Assembly (NCBI GenBank): GCA_947579605.1
Contig: OX388317.1
Coordinates: 23,207,384-23,271,383, forward strand
Length of the DNA stretch: 64,000 nt
Origin: Athripsodes cinereus
Taxonomy: Eukaryota > Arthropoda > Insecta > Trichoptera > Leptoceridae
Direction: 5' to 3'
Under the pieces are notes generated by a model that had not been told where the DNA came from, made no database searches, and was given only the letters and a program-made list of their open reading frames with translations. Position 1 is the first letter of the stretch. Each line of letters opens with the position of its first letter. Positions 1 to 11,871 of the stretch are shown piece after piece. The position numbers and the translations under genes were made by a program.

Positions 1-104
1 TACAACGGCTTAAATAATGGATACAGATACAATTTTCGATATAGGTGCAAACTTAGTATATATGCCAACAACTCGACAAATCGAGTATCGTGAGCGCTTC
101 AGTT

Positions 105-440
105 TCACGGCGGATCTGACTGTGCTGTATCCACTCTGCTGTGCCTTCTCAGATGACTAAATAGGCCAATCTGAGACAACCACACTCTGTCGCATTTGGG
201 ACATGGATGTTCTCCCGCAGGTGGGCCTTGGTGTCTTCTGTCATTTGGGCTGTAGCTATATGTCAATTTTCTCCACTTGGTGCGATCAGTAGAGTCCTGT
301 TCCCAGGTGTGCTGGATATTGCTGTCCTTCAAGATGGTATGAAGGAAGTCTTTGTATCGCTTACGTTGGCCACCTTGGTTTCTTCTCCCATGTACGAGCT
401 CCCCAAATAATATGTTTTTTGGGAGTCGGTTATTGTGCAA
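105..440 (-). pseudogene. 3' end of a non-LTR retrotransposon RT ORF (fragment)
   Basis: About 110 codons open to a stop at 105. The frame has the usual tail of LINE reverse-transcriptase proteins: an ILFGEL block, a basic stretch with RKRYKD, a WEQDSTDRTKW block, then a terminal C2H2-like unit (CPKC, later HLRRH). This tail is known from many animal non-LTR elements after the RT domain. No RT catalytic core is present, so it is a 5'-truncated insertion. It lies antisense in the intron upstream of the first FLYWCH exon. I cannot assign the clade securely. Confidence 0.7.
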
Positions 441-2464
441 ACTTAGTAAGGTAGTATTGACTGTAAATGGAATGAAATAGTGAAAAAAAAAAATTATATT
501 TAGTAGGTACTTTAAAAAAATGATTATTATTTACATCGCTAATATAGCCAGAGTATCTAAAATCCATACATTTTAACAGCACAATATTAACAAAATAATA
601 CTAGGGAAAGAAAGCGATGGATAGAAAAAGAAATGCACATTGTTTTAGTACATAGAAACTTGTTGCATAGATATAGTGTATAATGTACTGCAGTTATGAC
701 TAAAATAATAGATTGCTGCAAAATGGTGATTAAAATATTCAAATAAAATATTTCAATGAACAATGTACCCAATTATTAAAGACCATTTTTTTAAATTTAT
801 TTAGGTATTTATATAATAAAACAATTTACATTACTTATATAAATAATTTCTTAAATATTAATATTATTTTATTTTTGTTTCAACCTCGAAAAGAGTGTGA
901 CTCGTGCTTCGAGGGGAGTTGCATTATTTCTAATTTTATACATAATGATTTTTCTTATATTTCTGTTACTTATATTCTAATTTACATTCTAGAAGGTATA
1001 TTTATTTTGTCTGGCACATTCGTTACATATCTTATATATTACATTATTATATTTTATCTTATATATAACATAATAAATATTATAATTACTAAACAGTTTC
1101 ACTTACATTCTAACTTGTGATTTAAATTTGCTTGTTTTACATATGTTACATACACATCTCATGGTAATAGGATGTCTATTTACTAATTTTCATATAATTT
1201 TATTGTAGTTAATAATCTTATTGGGTTCAAAATGTCTTTTAATTTTTTTTTGCTTAGTAAACACTATAAATCTAACATGATTCTCTTAATCTAACTTGAT
1301 TCATACTAATATATTTACCTTCTGTTTTTTTTTTTAGTTTATGGTTACATTTGTTATTTTACTAATAAACTTTTTATTATAAGTTATTTTTTCTACTAAC
1401 AAGTCATTTGTACATATTATCAATACTACATAATATAATTTGCTATACAATAAACTTTTTTTATTATAAAGTTAATTTGTTCTACTTACAAGTCATCTAT
1501 ACATATTATCAATACAATAAAATATTATTTGCTATACAATACACTTTTTATTATAAGTTAATTTGTTCTAAAAACAAGTCTTTTGTACATATTATCAATA
1601 CTTTTTTTTACGATTATTTTTTATGAACTAAATGGGTAGAAATGCATATAAATATACAATTAATTGTTTGTGAAATTTGTTATTTAAACTGTATTAATGT
1701 TCTCTGTGTTTGTATGAGATTTATGAAAGATTGTATGTAACTGATGATGTGAGATGGATAAGTTGATGAATTATTGTATTGTTTTTGTTATGTTTTTAGT
1801 AATTGTTAATGCTTTTTATTGGAAATTGGTGATTTTATTATTGTGTAATGTATTTTCTTGATGTAAAAGGCGATAGCCGTTTATGTATTAAATAAATAAA
1901 TAAATACTATATAATAGAAATTGCTGTAAAATAGAAATCAAATATGTGCATTAATTGCTTGGTAAATTTTATTAATTGCTATGTCATATTTATCTACCTA
2001 AGTATGTATTTAACATTTTATTTTATTACTAAAATTTATTACTAAAAAATTATAAATTTTAAGAAGTTTTGTGTTTTATGTATCTAAGGAACTTTTGTTC
2101 CTCATTTATTAATCTGATTGAGGCGGGAAGATTATTAAACCATTTCACACCCCAGTATGTGTAATGGAAATTGGATCCAATAGCCGATTATTACACTAGA
2201 TTATTTAAAAATTATACTAAAGCTTGTGGCGAATGGATTCAGGCAAAGATTATTTTTACAATCCTGTTAAAACTGGTACAAGTACTTTTGAAAAATGAAT
2301 TCGGAGCATAATTCATTCTTAATTGTTAAAATTTGTAAAATAGTAAAAGTATAGTAAAATGTTGGACGGACGGAAATATGGGAGGTAAAAATGATATTTT
2401 TATTTGTTATTGAAATATTGATTACATTAAATATTTTAATTTGCTAATTTGACTTATTTTTCAG
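441..2464. other. AT-rich intron-like stretch
   Basis: No coding signal apart from a LINE-type 3' tail at about 1630-1908. Short open frames here are poly-T/poly-A artefacts of low complexity. It ends in the acceptor of the first FLYWCH exon. Confidence 0.5.
1630..1908 (+). repeat. LINE-type 3' tail ending in (AAAT)n
   Basis: About 270 bases that recur, nearly identical and inverted, at about 52937-53212. The unit ends with a GGCGATAGCCGTTTATG block followed by (AAAT)n, which is typical of a non-LTR 3' UTR and tail. No coding sequence is kept in either copy. Confidence 0.7.
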
Positions 2465-2700
2465 CACGCTTTGTTCCTTCTTCAAGAGGAGACAAAAAAC
2501 TACTGATGTTCAGAGGGTACACGTATTGTTTTAAAGCTAAGGGCAAGGCTGGTGTAGAAAGATGGGTCTGCTCTACTCACATGCATAGGAAATGTTACAC
2601 TGGAATCAAAGTGCTCGGTCCCAACATATTAGGAATATCTGGTGAACATAAACATCCTCCATCTAAATATAAAACAGTGACTTCCGATAACTCTGACTGA
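2465..2700 (+). CDS. mod(mdg4): FLYWCH terminal exon 1 (mod(mdg4)-type variable 3' exon)
   Basis: Terminal coding exon of 77 residues after acceptor TTGACTTATTTTTCAG. Two bases (CA) complete a codon begun in an upstream exon. The FLYWCH zinc finger covers residues 10-63: W33, C35, C43 (C-x7-C) and H61-K-H63, with aromatic positions F15 and Y18. An acidic/serine tail of 14 residues follows. The role expected from mod(mdg4) is an isoform-specific module that steers the BTB protein to partners or chromatin in the nucleus. It has no close sister in the window. An AATAAA lies about 300 bases downstream near 3000. Confidence 0.82.
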
Positions 2701-3522
2701 TGTCAATGTGAGGGACAAAGAAATGAAACTCAGGGTATATTTTATTATGAACTAGCTGAACGATTTCTGTTGTTGTATGTTTGACTGCACGCAGTTAAAC
2801 TGCGTGCTACAATACTTATATACTTGTGGGAGATCCGTAATGGCACTAGATGTCACTACTTATACTTCAGCAATGAAATTCAGTGTTTATTTTTATATTT
2901 CATACATAATGTTGTTATTTCTTGGAATTTTTATTAAATTATTACCAATGTTAAAATATCTCTGTGTTTTATTTATTATAAATTTTGTTTACCCAAAAAA
3001 AATAAAGTTTGAATCTCTAACGTCCTGTTTGAATAATCTATTTATTCAAAAATAATAAAACAAAATATTACAAAACACTGTTTTACTTCCACTTTACTAA
3101 GTAATATTTTGTTTTATTATTTTATAAAATGTCGTTCCACAAGGTTTTTCTTGATAATTTCGAAAATCTATTTATTCATTACTATCAGTCTAAGTCTATT
3201 AGTAGTCTAACATATTATATCATTGGAAACGACTCTGAAATATTTCATAAAGTTATAAAATATATAAGTTTATCACTATTGAAAATTTCTGTTCATAATA
3301 TCTTTATCAGACTTTTTAAAAGAATAATTTATTAAACAATTAGATTTTTAAAGAAAGTGCAAGTTTATCTTATCCAGGTTTAAGTAAACTATTAAAGATC
3401 TGAATATGGAATCTAATTTGTGGAAAAAAACACCAATATTCTTCAAGGAGAGGTTTTTTGTATTTGTAAGTCTATTTTAAATAGATTATATTTATGTAAC
3501 TAACAAGCTGAATTATTTTCAG
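2701..3522. other. 3' UTR/intron between exons 1 and 2, with hairpin
   Basis: AT-rich spacer. It holds AATAAA near 3000 and a perfect 21-base inverted repeat at 3051-3121. The open frames at 2777-3055 and 3129-3335 have no domain, splice context or composition of a gene, and I read them as chance. Confidence 0.5.
3051..3121. repeat. Perfect 21-bp inverted repeat (hairpin)
   Basis: Arms at 3051-3071 and 3101-3121 are exact reverse complements around a 29-base loop (left arm starts AATAATAAAACAAAATATTA). It sits 50 bases after the AATAAA near 3000. It could be a small palindromic insertion or an RNA hairpin past the exon 1 poly(A) site. Confidence 0.75.
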
Positions 3523-3722
3523 AATACGTTCCGAGATTTGCAATGTCACGATACGGGAAGCTTAATTTATATCTTGGACCTTACAAATATAGCTTAAAGT
3601 ATACCAAAAATAACAAAACCAGATGGATCTGTTCTAAAGGCCCAGCTGTATGTGGAGCAGCCCTGTTCACCGTGGATGGGATAGTCACTAATCAGAAAGG
3701 AGTCCACACACATTACTATTAA
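3523..3722 (+). CDS. mod(mdg4): FLYWCH terminal exon 2
   Basis: 65 residues after acceptor CTGAATTATTTTCAG; the leading two bases are AA, the same phase as exon 1. The FLYWCH core has Y16, Y20, W34, C36-x6-C43 and H61-T-H63, and the protein ends two tyrosines later. The C-x6-C spacing separates it from exon 1 (C-x7-C) and resembles the 10341/13605 pair. The frame lacks a usable ATG at its start, as expected for a spliced exon. Because the leading bases are AA, the shared upstream exon cannot end in T, or a stop would form at the junction. Confidence 0.82.
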
Positions 3723-4994
3723 TATACACATTCCTTTAGAAATATATTCTTTAGACCATTAAAATTTTCATCAACTCATGAGTTGCTTACGTTCAATTGA
3801 TTTCAAACCACATAATTCAAAGAGGTCTTAAATATGACCCCTAGTACTTCCAGTTTTATTTGTAAACTTTCGAGTGTCTTGTAAAACTAAGGTATTGTAA
3901 ACATCACGTATAAGACATTCATATAAATTAATATAATCTGAGCTACTCGTGTCTATGTTATGAATCAGGGTGTTTCAAGTATATTTCATATCCATTTCGC
4001 GAGAAAATCATATATTTATTGTTATATTTCATGTATATATCTGATCTGAAATTAATTATATCTTCGTGAAGAAAGTACCAATATTAAATTAAGACAAACC
4101 ATATTTAAAAAGACGCTTTTTTTGTAAATTTTCAAACTATTGTTTTAGAGAATTTCTTCCCCTCTATTATAATTGTCTTTTATATACATAACACAGCTAA
4201 AATTAGAAAGCAAAAATTAGTCTAATTTGGATTAATAAATTATGTACCTAACTGTGTTACGCGAGATAATATAGTCAAATAATTTAAACTAAGTGTTAGC
4301 CAATAAATGTGCCAAATATAATTATACAGTATGTGGCGGCTAGTGTAATAAAGTATTATTAATTTATAAGTACAATAATTTGTAAATAATTATTCAATTA
4401 TTTATTGTGTATTTGATTTAAAGTATTGATTTTTTATATTTATAGGAAACAGAATATTCTATATTTTTTTTAAGTACCTACCTACCTAATGAAATAATAT
4501 TTTCTAAATCCTAATTCCATTGGACCATGATGATTTAATAATGAGAATAGTACAATTATTATTTTTTTTTCGTGAATTGCCAATTTGTTTTTTTTTACAT
4601 ATTTTTCTGAAACGGGTAGCATCTTTAGGTTTTTTGTATAATATTTTTAGTAGAAATTATCTTTTCTTAAAAATAGACGTACCATTTTAACTTCATTGGT
4701 TCTTTTAATTTCTTTATTTACACGAGCTTATGGTAACTCGTTTGTTTTAATCCCTGTATAATCGATTGTTTTGTTATAATAGAATACCAAAATACATTGT
4801 AATATGTATTTGATCATAGACAACGTTTTGTTTTTATTCGGTGTTACGAGTAGTTAAAATAAGGCGCAAGTTATTTCGGCGTATTAATTCCTATAGGTAC
4901 CGTTTCTATAAAGTATTAGTTGTATAAAGTCTCACGTCTACTGACTGTTATAATCCGCTAACATTTTTCATATAACTCGATGAAAATCTACAGC

Positions 4995-5444
4995 ATGGGT
5001 GGCCAACCTTTTCAGCAGCCGGGCCAGATTTCAGAATGAGATTTCCTACCGGGCCGCACTCCATATAAGGAACATTTGATAATTTTACTTCACCTTAAAA
5101 TTTCTACCCCCCCCCCCCCGTCGCCAAATTTTCAAAATTGTATAGATATTTGAACTAAGTCATTTTAGTTTTGAGATGAGATCATGGCAGTTTTATGAAA
5201 AAAAAAATATTGAGATAAATACGAATTCGCCGTGTATTATTTTAACTTCAATTAAGATGATATTGGTAAATGACTTTTAGGCTTTGCAAACACAAACATA
5301 GGTAAAATGTTAATTACTTGAATAGTTTTTAATAATTTTTGTAGAACTAGTCTGATTTAGTGCGGTTTTGATTGCATACCCTTGATATGCTTCGCGGGCT
5401 GCACATAGACATCCAACGGGCCGCCGCCGGTTGGCCACCCTTGT
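4995..5444. mobile_element. hAT-like non-autonomous element (MITE)
   Basis: Bounded by an exact 8-bp direct repeat TCTACAGC (4987-4994 and 5445-5452), the target-site length of hAT elements. Inner termini share GGGTGGCCAACC in inverted orientation. The 450-base interior has a C-homopolymer near 5107 and no transposase frame. Confidence 0.78.
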
Positions 5445-5540
5445 TCTACAGCTTCTTGAAGATATAATAAGTTCACGATCTTGTCGAGTTTCAGTTTGAA
5501 TTGTAGCGTTTTGAAGTTGACATTATATTTTTGTTTGCAG

Positions 5541-5578
5541 TATGTGGCAACAAGCGCCCAGTGTACATGACCTTATAG
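5541..5578 (+). pseudogene. Possible decayed terminal exon
   Basis: A good acceptor (TTTTTGTTTGCAG) followed, in the array phase, by 11 codons (start CGN, end YMTL) and a stop. It would be either a very short alternative tail or the head of a dead FLYWCH exon. No W/C/H core follows in any frame. Weakly supported. Confidence 0.2.
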
Positions 5579-7294
5579 TTTGTTTTCAGGGTAGATAATA
5601 GGTTAGATTAGGCGTATCATCCAGAATGGACTGGAAGTGTTGTTCCTAAAATACCTCATATTAGTATTATACACATAGGTACGTAATATAAACCAATATA
5701 CGTAGTTTTATATCGCATTATTATAACTTAAGCATTATATTAATTATATTAATAATATAATATTGTTGTTGTATACTTACCTATATAATCAAGGTTACCA
5801 AACAAACAAAGAGACAAAGGGTTTGTAGAATTAAGGAACATTTTAATTTTTTTATTTTCATTTAAAACTTTTTTCAAGGAGATTTTATCTATTTATACAA
5901 TTTTATTAATGTACGATTTTCTCAAACTTGTATTGTACACAAATTTTCTAGTATGTATTTGTGCCATATTTTATTAATATTTTTAGAGTCCACAAATATA
6001 CATAATTTATTTTATTTATTCTATCGTTATATTTGTGACATTATATACCTACATAAGAAAAAAACTATGTAAAATTTTACCTTTTGTTTGCAAAAAAATA
6101 AAATAAACACTAATTTAAGGTCCACTTTCAGACTTCAGACCTTGTCACTCCAGTATGTAGCGACACATATCACCTTGTCGTTAGCCATCCTTGTCATTGA
6201 TTATTTTGTTTTTAATTTGTTTCCCATTTGGTAATCTATCCAAATTCCCGCATACAGGTTTTGTAATGTACCTAATGTTAAAATAAATGTATAAAAGTTG
6301 GTAGGTAGTATTATTATCTGAAAAATTAATGTATATGTGCATAATTTTAAAATGTCAATAAAAAGTATCAATCGACATGATTTTATATTTCTTTAAACTT
6401 TACTTATTCCTTTTGTCTACAGAAGCCTTTAGGTTTTGGGTTCTCTGTGGATGCGTGTGGGTATCGGGATGGGTAGTGCAACATTCATGTCTGTAATGGG
6501 GCTTTTTTATTGTGTGTTGTTTATTTTTTCAATATGTATATGTTGTACCTGTTGGCTTGTATATGTTAGAAACAAATGATTTTTTTTTTTCAATAATAAC
6601 TTTAATACGTAATATGTAATGACCTAGTAGTATAGGTATATGATTTTATGTTTTTTCAGTAGGTAAGTTGCAATCAAAAATATTTTATTTCATTTTATTT
6701 ATTTGGTCAACGGAACACTACAGACAATACATATATGTTTAGTACAATAATACAATCATCAACAATAAGTATACAATGCATTTCCAGTTTATAAGTGTTC
6801 ATATATTATTCTGTTAAATTAAACCAAATCCCAATTGGTTGTCATACATAATTAAAAACAATAATAAAAAAGAAATTAAGAGTAAAACACAAAATTTATC
6901 ATCAAAACAATCACTTAAAATCATGAATGCAAGAGTGCAAGAGCAATTTCAAAGTAAAATCTACCTACCTTTACAAAATAAAGAACAACGTACCTATAAT
7001 AAACAATATTGAGTGTCATGGGAAACAAGAATATGAAAAGGGATGGAAAACATTGATAATCAAGAGAAACAGAGAAAATCAAAGTTACGGACCGCTACAC
7101 ATAACCTGCAAAATTGACATTTTTAAAGTGCGAGCACTGCCGAAAAACATGTCAATGTCACTGAACTTGCCATTATAAGTATTCATAATGTGGTGTAGAG
7201 GGTTTCTCAAACCAGCGTTAGAGCGTACGCTACTTAAGTAAAGTGGACGATACGATCTTCTATCTGCTGGCACACGAAAACCTTTCCCAGCCAA

Positions 7295-8170
7295 TTATTG
7301 AGGAACATCGAAATCAGATGTACAGATTCTCCTCAAAACACACGCATCAATAAGTTCTCGACGACTCGACAAGTCAATAAGATTATCGATCATATTATTC
7401 CCATATCTGCGTCTACACATTCGCAAAAACTTACGTTGCAAACGTTCAATAGTCATAATATATTTTTCATACATCGGATTCCATATCGATGAACAGTATT
7501 CGAGTCTAGAACGCATAAGTGTAATATACAATATTAACATCGTCTTTGGATCCCTAAACTCGCCGGTAGATCTCAAAATAAATCCTAGTAACCTATTCGA
7601 ATGCTCGACAAGCTCGTGGATGTGTGCCTCAAAATGAAGCTTGTCATCAAATATAATGCCTAAGTCTCTAATCTTATCAAGTCGAATCAAGTTTATACCA
7701 TTTATACTATAATTATAGTCAATAACTTTCTTTTTTTTAGTAAATGTTATGGAATTACATTTTTTCAGATTCAACTCAAGTCTGTTGGTTACACAATAGT
7801 CAAATATTCTAGCAAGGTCATCTTCAAGCTTTTGTGCGTCCTCTATGCAACGGATCTGTCGATAAATTTTTAAATCATCTGCGAAAAGTAAAAATTGAGA
7901 ATGACGAATACACCTACCAATATCATTAATGAATGCCGCAAATAAAAGAGGTCCCAGCACTGAGCCTTGAGGCACTCCAGATGTTACTGGTATATAATCG
8001 GAATTGAAACCATTCATAGTTACCGACATTAACCTATTAGTCAAATATGATTCTAACCATCTATGAAGTTCACCATGAATTCCATACAAAAAAAGTTGTT
8101 CAGTAAAAGAGAATGGTCCACCTTGTCAAAAGCTTTCTTAAAATCTGTGTATACCGAGTCGACCTGAATA
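7295..8170 (-). pseudogene. LINE reverse transcriptase, C-terminal half
   Basis: The frame 7295-8089 has the RT signatures SGVPQGSVLGPLLF and FADD (catalytic aspartates), then the thumb/C-terminal region with SRLEYCSSIWNP and a basic RRRYGNN stretch. Upstream, 8090-8170 still encodes DFKKAFD in a shifted frame, so a small indel near 8090-8100 breaks the protein. This belongs to the 6681-10278 LINE and is not a host gene. Confidence 0.85.
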
Positions 8171-8173
8171 CGT

Positions 8174-9034
8174 TTATCCATTGATGAGAACAGAAACTCT
8201 GTATATACCTACTAGGAGATTCGAGACTGTGGATCTACCCTTCATAAATCCATGTTGTTCCTGCAGAAGTTGTGGTTCCAAAAAATGAAACATGTGATCT
8301 TTTACTATAGATTCGAAGACTTTGGATATAGGAGAAAGAATCGAAATAGGTCGATAGTTACTTATATCAGCCTTATCTCCGGCCTTATGAATAGGTGTGA
8401 TGCTTGCCGTTTTCCATATTGTGGGAAAACATCCCTCTTTGATGCTCTTATTAAAGAGAATACGTAAAGGTTTAGAAATGTGGGGTGCACATCTTTTCAA
8501 TACTAGGGGTGACAATTTATCAGGACCTTGGCCTTTATTCACATCTAGATTTACTAATTTCTCATAAACTTCAGAGGTTAATATATTTAGAGTAGACAAA
8601 TTTGTCAAAGATTGGATACAATCATTGTGATTACCATTAAAATCATCAGCAACCCTCTCGTTAAATACCGATTGAAAGAACGAACAAAAAAGGTTAGCAA
8701 TTGTTTTTGGATCGGACGATGCAACACTATCAAAATACATATTGCCAGGATAGTTATTTGATGTTTTCATTCGGTTAATGTAAGAGAAGAAAGGCTTAAT
8801 GCCAGTTTTTATCGACTGTTCAATATTAGTAATAAAAAATCTGTGATCTCTTTTGTGTGCTTGTTTGAGTTGAGCCCTGTAACTTGAATAAATAGTGTAG
8901 TCACACGAATTACCATATTTCTTCCACAATTTCCAATACTTGTTTCTCATTCTCGCCAATGTGATCGTCGGCCGTGTGTACCATATCGGAAAACGTGATG
9001 TCTTAGGATTTTTTTTTCGGAGTATTATTATCAA
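8174..9034 (-). pseudogene. LINE reverse transcriptase, N-terminal half
   Basis: 286 codons covering the endonuclease-RT linker (YTRPTITLARMRNKYW) and the first RT blocks (GPDKLSPLVLK, TPIHKAGDKADISNYRPIS, QHGFMKGRST). The frame is lost after RST...LLVGIY near 8210. At its N-terminus it overlaps the endonuclease frame by 32 bases. The frameshift falls in the T/A homopolymer near 9010-9020, consistent with one original ORF2. Confidence 0.85.
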
Positions 9035-9896
9035 TTATTGACAGGAAAGTCCTGTAAAACACATCCACCGCACTATATACATCCTCATTTTTGAACATCT
9101 CATCCCAATCTATCCTGCTTAGCTCAAAATTTATCTGATCGAAGTTGGCTTTCTGAAAATTGTATTTTGTTGTGCAATTAACCTGGAGATGAGTCTCCTC
9201 CACAGCCACCGGCAAACCTACCACCAAAGAGGGGTGATGGCCGTCCTCGGGTACCAAAGGGAAATCACATTTTTCTGTACAGTTGACATTAGATAGAACG
9301 AAATCTAAAGTTGAATTATTTTTATTTTCAATCAAATTAAACTGTTCCACATTCATAAATTGCATGGCTTCTAAGAGAGCCTGCGCTTGTGAGCTACGCC
9401 TTAGGCCCGTAGATACAGTCCCACCTGTGTCATTTTTAGACCATTTTATAGCCGGGATGTTGTAGTCACCTATGATACAAATACGAGCATGACTTCCATC
9501 CTCAGTAATCACGAATTTTATTAAAATGATCTCATATTCCTCAACTGATGTAGCCGGAGGAAAATAGACCACACTCAATACAATGTAACAGCCCTTAAGA
9601 ACAGCAGTATTGTTCCGAGATGACGATGAAAGTTTGACGAAAAGATTTTCACCCATGGTTTCCCATCTGGGCCCGCGTATAGACTTATAAGAACGTGAAA
9701 TTGCTATAAGTACACCACCGCCGTCACATTTATTTGTAGCTGTAAGATCTCTACCTTTGCGGAATATGCTATAGTCATCACCAAAGAGTTCACCATTCAA
9801 AACACTAGCATTCAACCAAGTCTCAGTGAGGATTATGATATCAAAGCCACTAACTAAGACATTTGAGCAAAACGAGCTGTTCTTGGTAAAATACAA
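9003..9896 (-). pseudogene. LINE APE-type endonuclease domain
   Basis: Carries the LTETWLN block, GGGVLIAIS, GDYNIPAIKW and a final DGHHPSLVV segment of the apurinic-like endonuclease that nicks target DNA in CR1/jockey-type LINEs. The conserved N-terminal beta-strand block is missing or unrecognisable. It ends in a frameshift into the RT frame. Confidence 0.8.
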
Positions 9897-10107
9897 TTTT
9901 CTCTACAATTTTGGTAAAATACCTTTAAATCGCCTGGTAATACGAATCAAGCAAACACGAAGTGTCAATCAGTGACACGACACGCCCGCCGGAGCCCATA
10001 ATATAAGACCTATTAGGCAGCGATTCGTTAGACCTCTCTGCATATAAACAAAACAAAAGATGAGGGAAAAGGTAAAGTTCAAGGAAAACAAGACACCAAA
10101 GCAATTA

Positions 10108-10260
10108 TTAGAAAAAAATGTATACAATTTTCTCCAACTCTCTGATAGAGGTTATAGCTACAACCTGCTCGTTGACGTCTTTTCTCGCATAAATCCTCGC
10201 ATTTTGCACCCAAGTGAATTTCCAGTTGCAGGATTTCGATTTTTGGCGAGCTTCTCTAAA
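10108..10260 (-). pseudogene. LINE ORF1 C-terminal relic
   Basis: The reverse strand encodes a stretch with LFREARQKSK, WKFTWVQNARIYARK and a closing RELEKIV. This resembles the C-terminal domain of many insect LINE ORF1 proteins (WTQNGKIYVRK-like pattern). It lies at the 5' end of the 6681-10278 LINE, in the right place for ORF1, and most of the ORF is absent. Confidence 0.55.
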
Positions 10261-10340
10261 TAACAGTTTGTAAATTAGATTATTAGATGTTTTAATGATA
10301 TAAATGGTCATGAATACGATGTTATCCTCTTTATTTACAG

Positions 10341-10537
10341 GAAAGTGCTTCATCAGACTGAATTCTGCTGGGCATCGCAATCTGTTTTATGAAAATCACA
10401 AATACGGGGTTCACTATCAGAGTGCCAAAAGTAATACGATAAGGTGGAGGTGTTGCAAAGGATTTTCTTTCTGCACAGCATCTGTCACCACTTTAAAAGG
10501 ACAATTAGTTCATATCAAAGGACCTCATACGCATTGA
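10341..10537 (+). CDS. mod(mdg4): FLYWCH terminal exon 3 (duplicate copy 1)
   Basis: 64 residues after acceptor CTCTTTATTTACAG, two leading bases GA. FLYWCH core: F15, Y21, W35, C37-x6-C44, H62-T-H64, with the stop immediately after the last histidine. It differs from its tandem copy at 13605 at 11 of 64 residues, none at the W, the two spaced Cys or the His. An RT fragment begins about nine bases after the stop, so this copy has lost its original 3' UTR and may depend on a transposon-derived poly(A) site. Confidence 0.83.
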
Positions 10538-10546
10538 ATGGAAAGC

Positions 10547-11540
10547 GGAGAGATCTGCGCAGAAGCGAAGGTCGAACAAGGTGTAAGACAGGGATGCTCA
10601 ATGTCGCCAGCACTCTTTAACTGCTATATACAGCGAGCTATTGATGAACTGAGAGAAGAAATGAAGAACTGGACAGGAATAAAAATAAATGGGAAAAAGG
10701 TCGACATGATTCGGTATGCTGACGATATATAGCACTGCTCGCAGACTCCGGGATGGAGCTGAACGAAGCCTTAGGAAAAATAGAAAGTAGGTATACTGTT
10801 GTCAAAGTACAACATGAAAATTAATAAAGACAAAACAAAATGTATGGTCGTTGGATGGGAGGAAGCGACTGCGAACATTGCCATAAATGGAGTGAGAATT
10901 AAACAAGTAAGAGAATTCATGTACTTGGGCAGCAGAATAAACCAGGATGGACGCTCCAAATCGGAAATTGTAAGCAGAATAAATCAGGCAAGGATTGCCT
11001 TCAACAAAAAATCTAAAATATTGGAATCCCCAAATATTGCTTTAAGCGTAAGGAAGAATCTTACTTAAGCCTTTGTATGGAGGATTCTGCTTTATGTTTG
11101 TGAGACATGGACCATCAGCAAGAGTGAAAGCGGACGGTTGGCGGCCTTTGAGATGTGGTGCTACAGACGCATGCTGAAAATCCATTGGTCGGAACACGTC
11201 GTAAACGAAGAAGTGTTAACCAGGGTAGGCGAAAAAATACAACTTCTTAAGAGAATCAGCCAACAACGAGCTAACTGGATTGGCCACAACATCAGGCACC
11301 CAGGACTGCTCATCGCCATCGTGGAGGGTAAGACCGAGGGCACAAATGGCAGAGGCCCACCAAGAGTTGCGTATATGGATCAACTGAAGAGGGACATGAA
11401 CTGTGGCTCAGTTCCACAGAAGTGGCTCAGTTCAGCCAGTCTTTTCAGCTGTAGAGCTGAAGAGACTGGCTGAGAATAGGGAGGAATGGAGAAGAAAATC
11501 CAAACTCGTTGCAGATCAATCCAATGGATTGTAACTCATT
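10547..11540 (+). mobile_element. Degenerate LINE RT fragment (RTE-like)
   Basis: Three successive broken frames: RT palm with VRQGCSMSPALFN and RYADD (stop soon after), then MKINKDKTKCMVVG with FMYLGSRI, then the C-terminal MWCYRRMLKI and RANWIGHNIR region. This order is typical of RTE/craniata-type non-LTR elements. It is inserted at the boundary between the two tandem copies, starting right after the exon 3 stop. Confidence 0.8.
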
Positions 11541-11871
11541 ATATATATTTTATTTATTCTATCGTTATATTTGTGACATTATATACCTACATAAGAAAAA
11601 AACTATGTAAAATTTTACCTTTTGTTTGCAAAAAAATAAAATAAACACTAATTTAAGGTCCACTTTCAGACTTCAGACCTTGTCACTCCAGTATGTAGCG
11701 ACACATATCACCTTGTCGTTAGCTATCCTTGTCATTGATTATTTTGTTTTTAATTTGTTTCCCATTTGGTAATCTATCCAAATTCCCGCATACAGGTTTT
11801 GTAATGTACCTAATGTTAAAACAAATGTATAAAAATTGGTAGGTAGTATTATTATCTGAAAAATTAATGGA

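Larger units (their letters stand above)
3723..6004. other. AT-rich spacer with a hAT-type MITE and one exon-like relic
   Basis: Holds the hAT-like insertion at 4995-5444 and a short acceptor-led frame at 5541-5578. The rest is low-complexity AT sequence in which I see no gene. Confidence 0.5.
6681..10278 (-). mobile_element. CR1/jockey-like LINE, degenerate
   Basis: An antisense non-LTR element filling the gap between the two halves of duplicate copy 1. In element order (right to left) it holds an ORF1 relic, an APE-type endonuclease, an RT broken by frameshifts, and a 3' part ending near an ATTTTATTTCATTTTATTTA run. The clean junctions with the empty site in copy 2 fix the limits to a few bases. 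It is inactive. The insertion is younger than the duplication. Confidence 0.8.
6005..10546 (+). repeat. Tandem duplication, copy 1 (split by a LINE)
   Basis: Sequence 6005-6680 plus 10279-10546 matches 11543-11871 plus 13164-13812 nearly base for base. The ancestral unit of about 0.95 kb carried intron, acceptor and one FLYWCH exon. In this copy a LINE of about 3.6 kb entered between GTTGCAATCAAAA and ATTATTAGATG, which are adjacent in copy 2. Confidence 0.85.

Noticed and set aside
875..1626. Open frames of 72-81 codons in AT-rich DNA
   Set aside because: Residues are mostly I, L, F, Y and N from AT-rich triplets, with no domain, no acceptor in phase and no repeat with other exons.
2777..3335. 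Frames of 92 and 68 codons after exon 1
   Set aside because: Hydrophobic low-complexity frames in a likely 3' UTR, without splice sites or conservation signals in the window.
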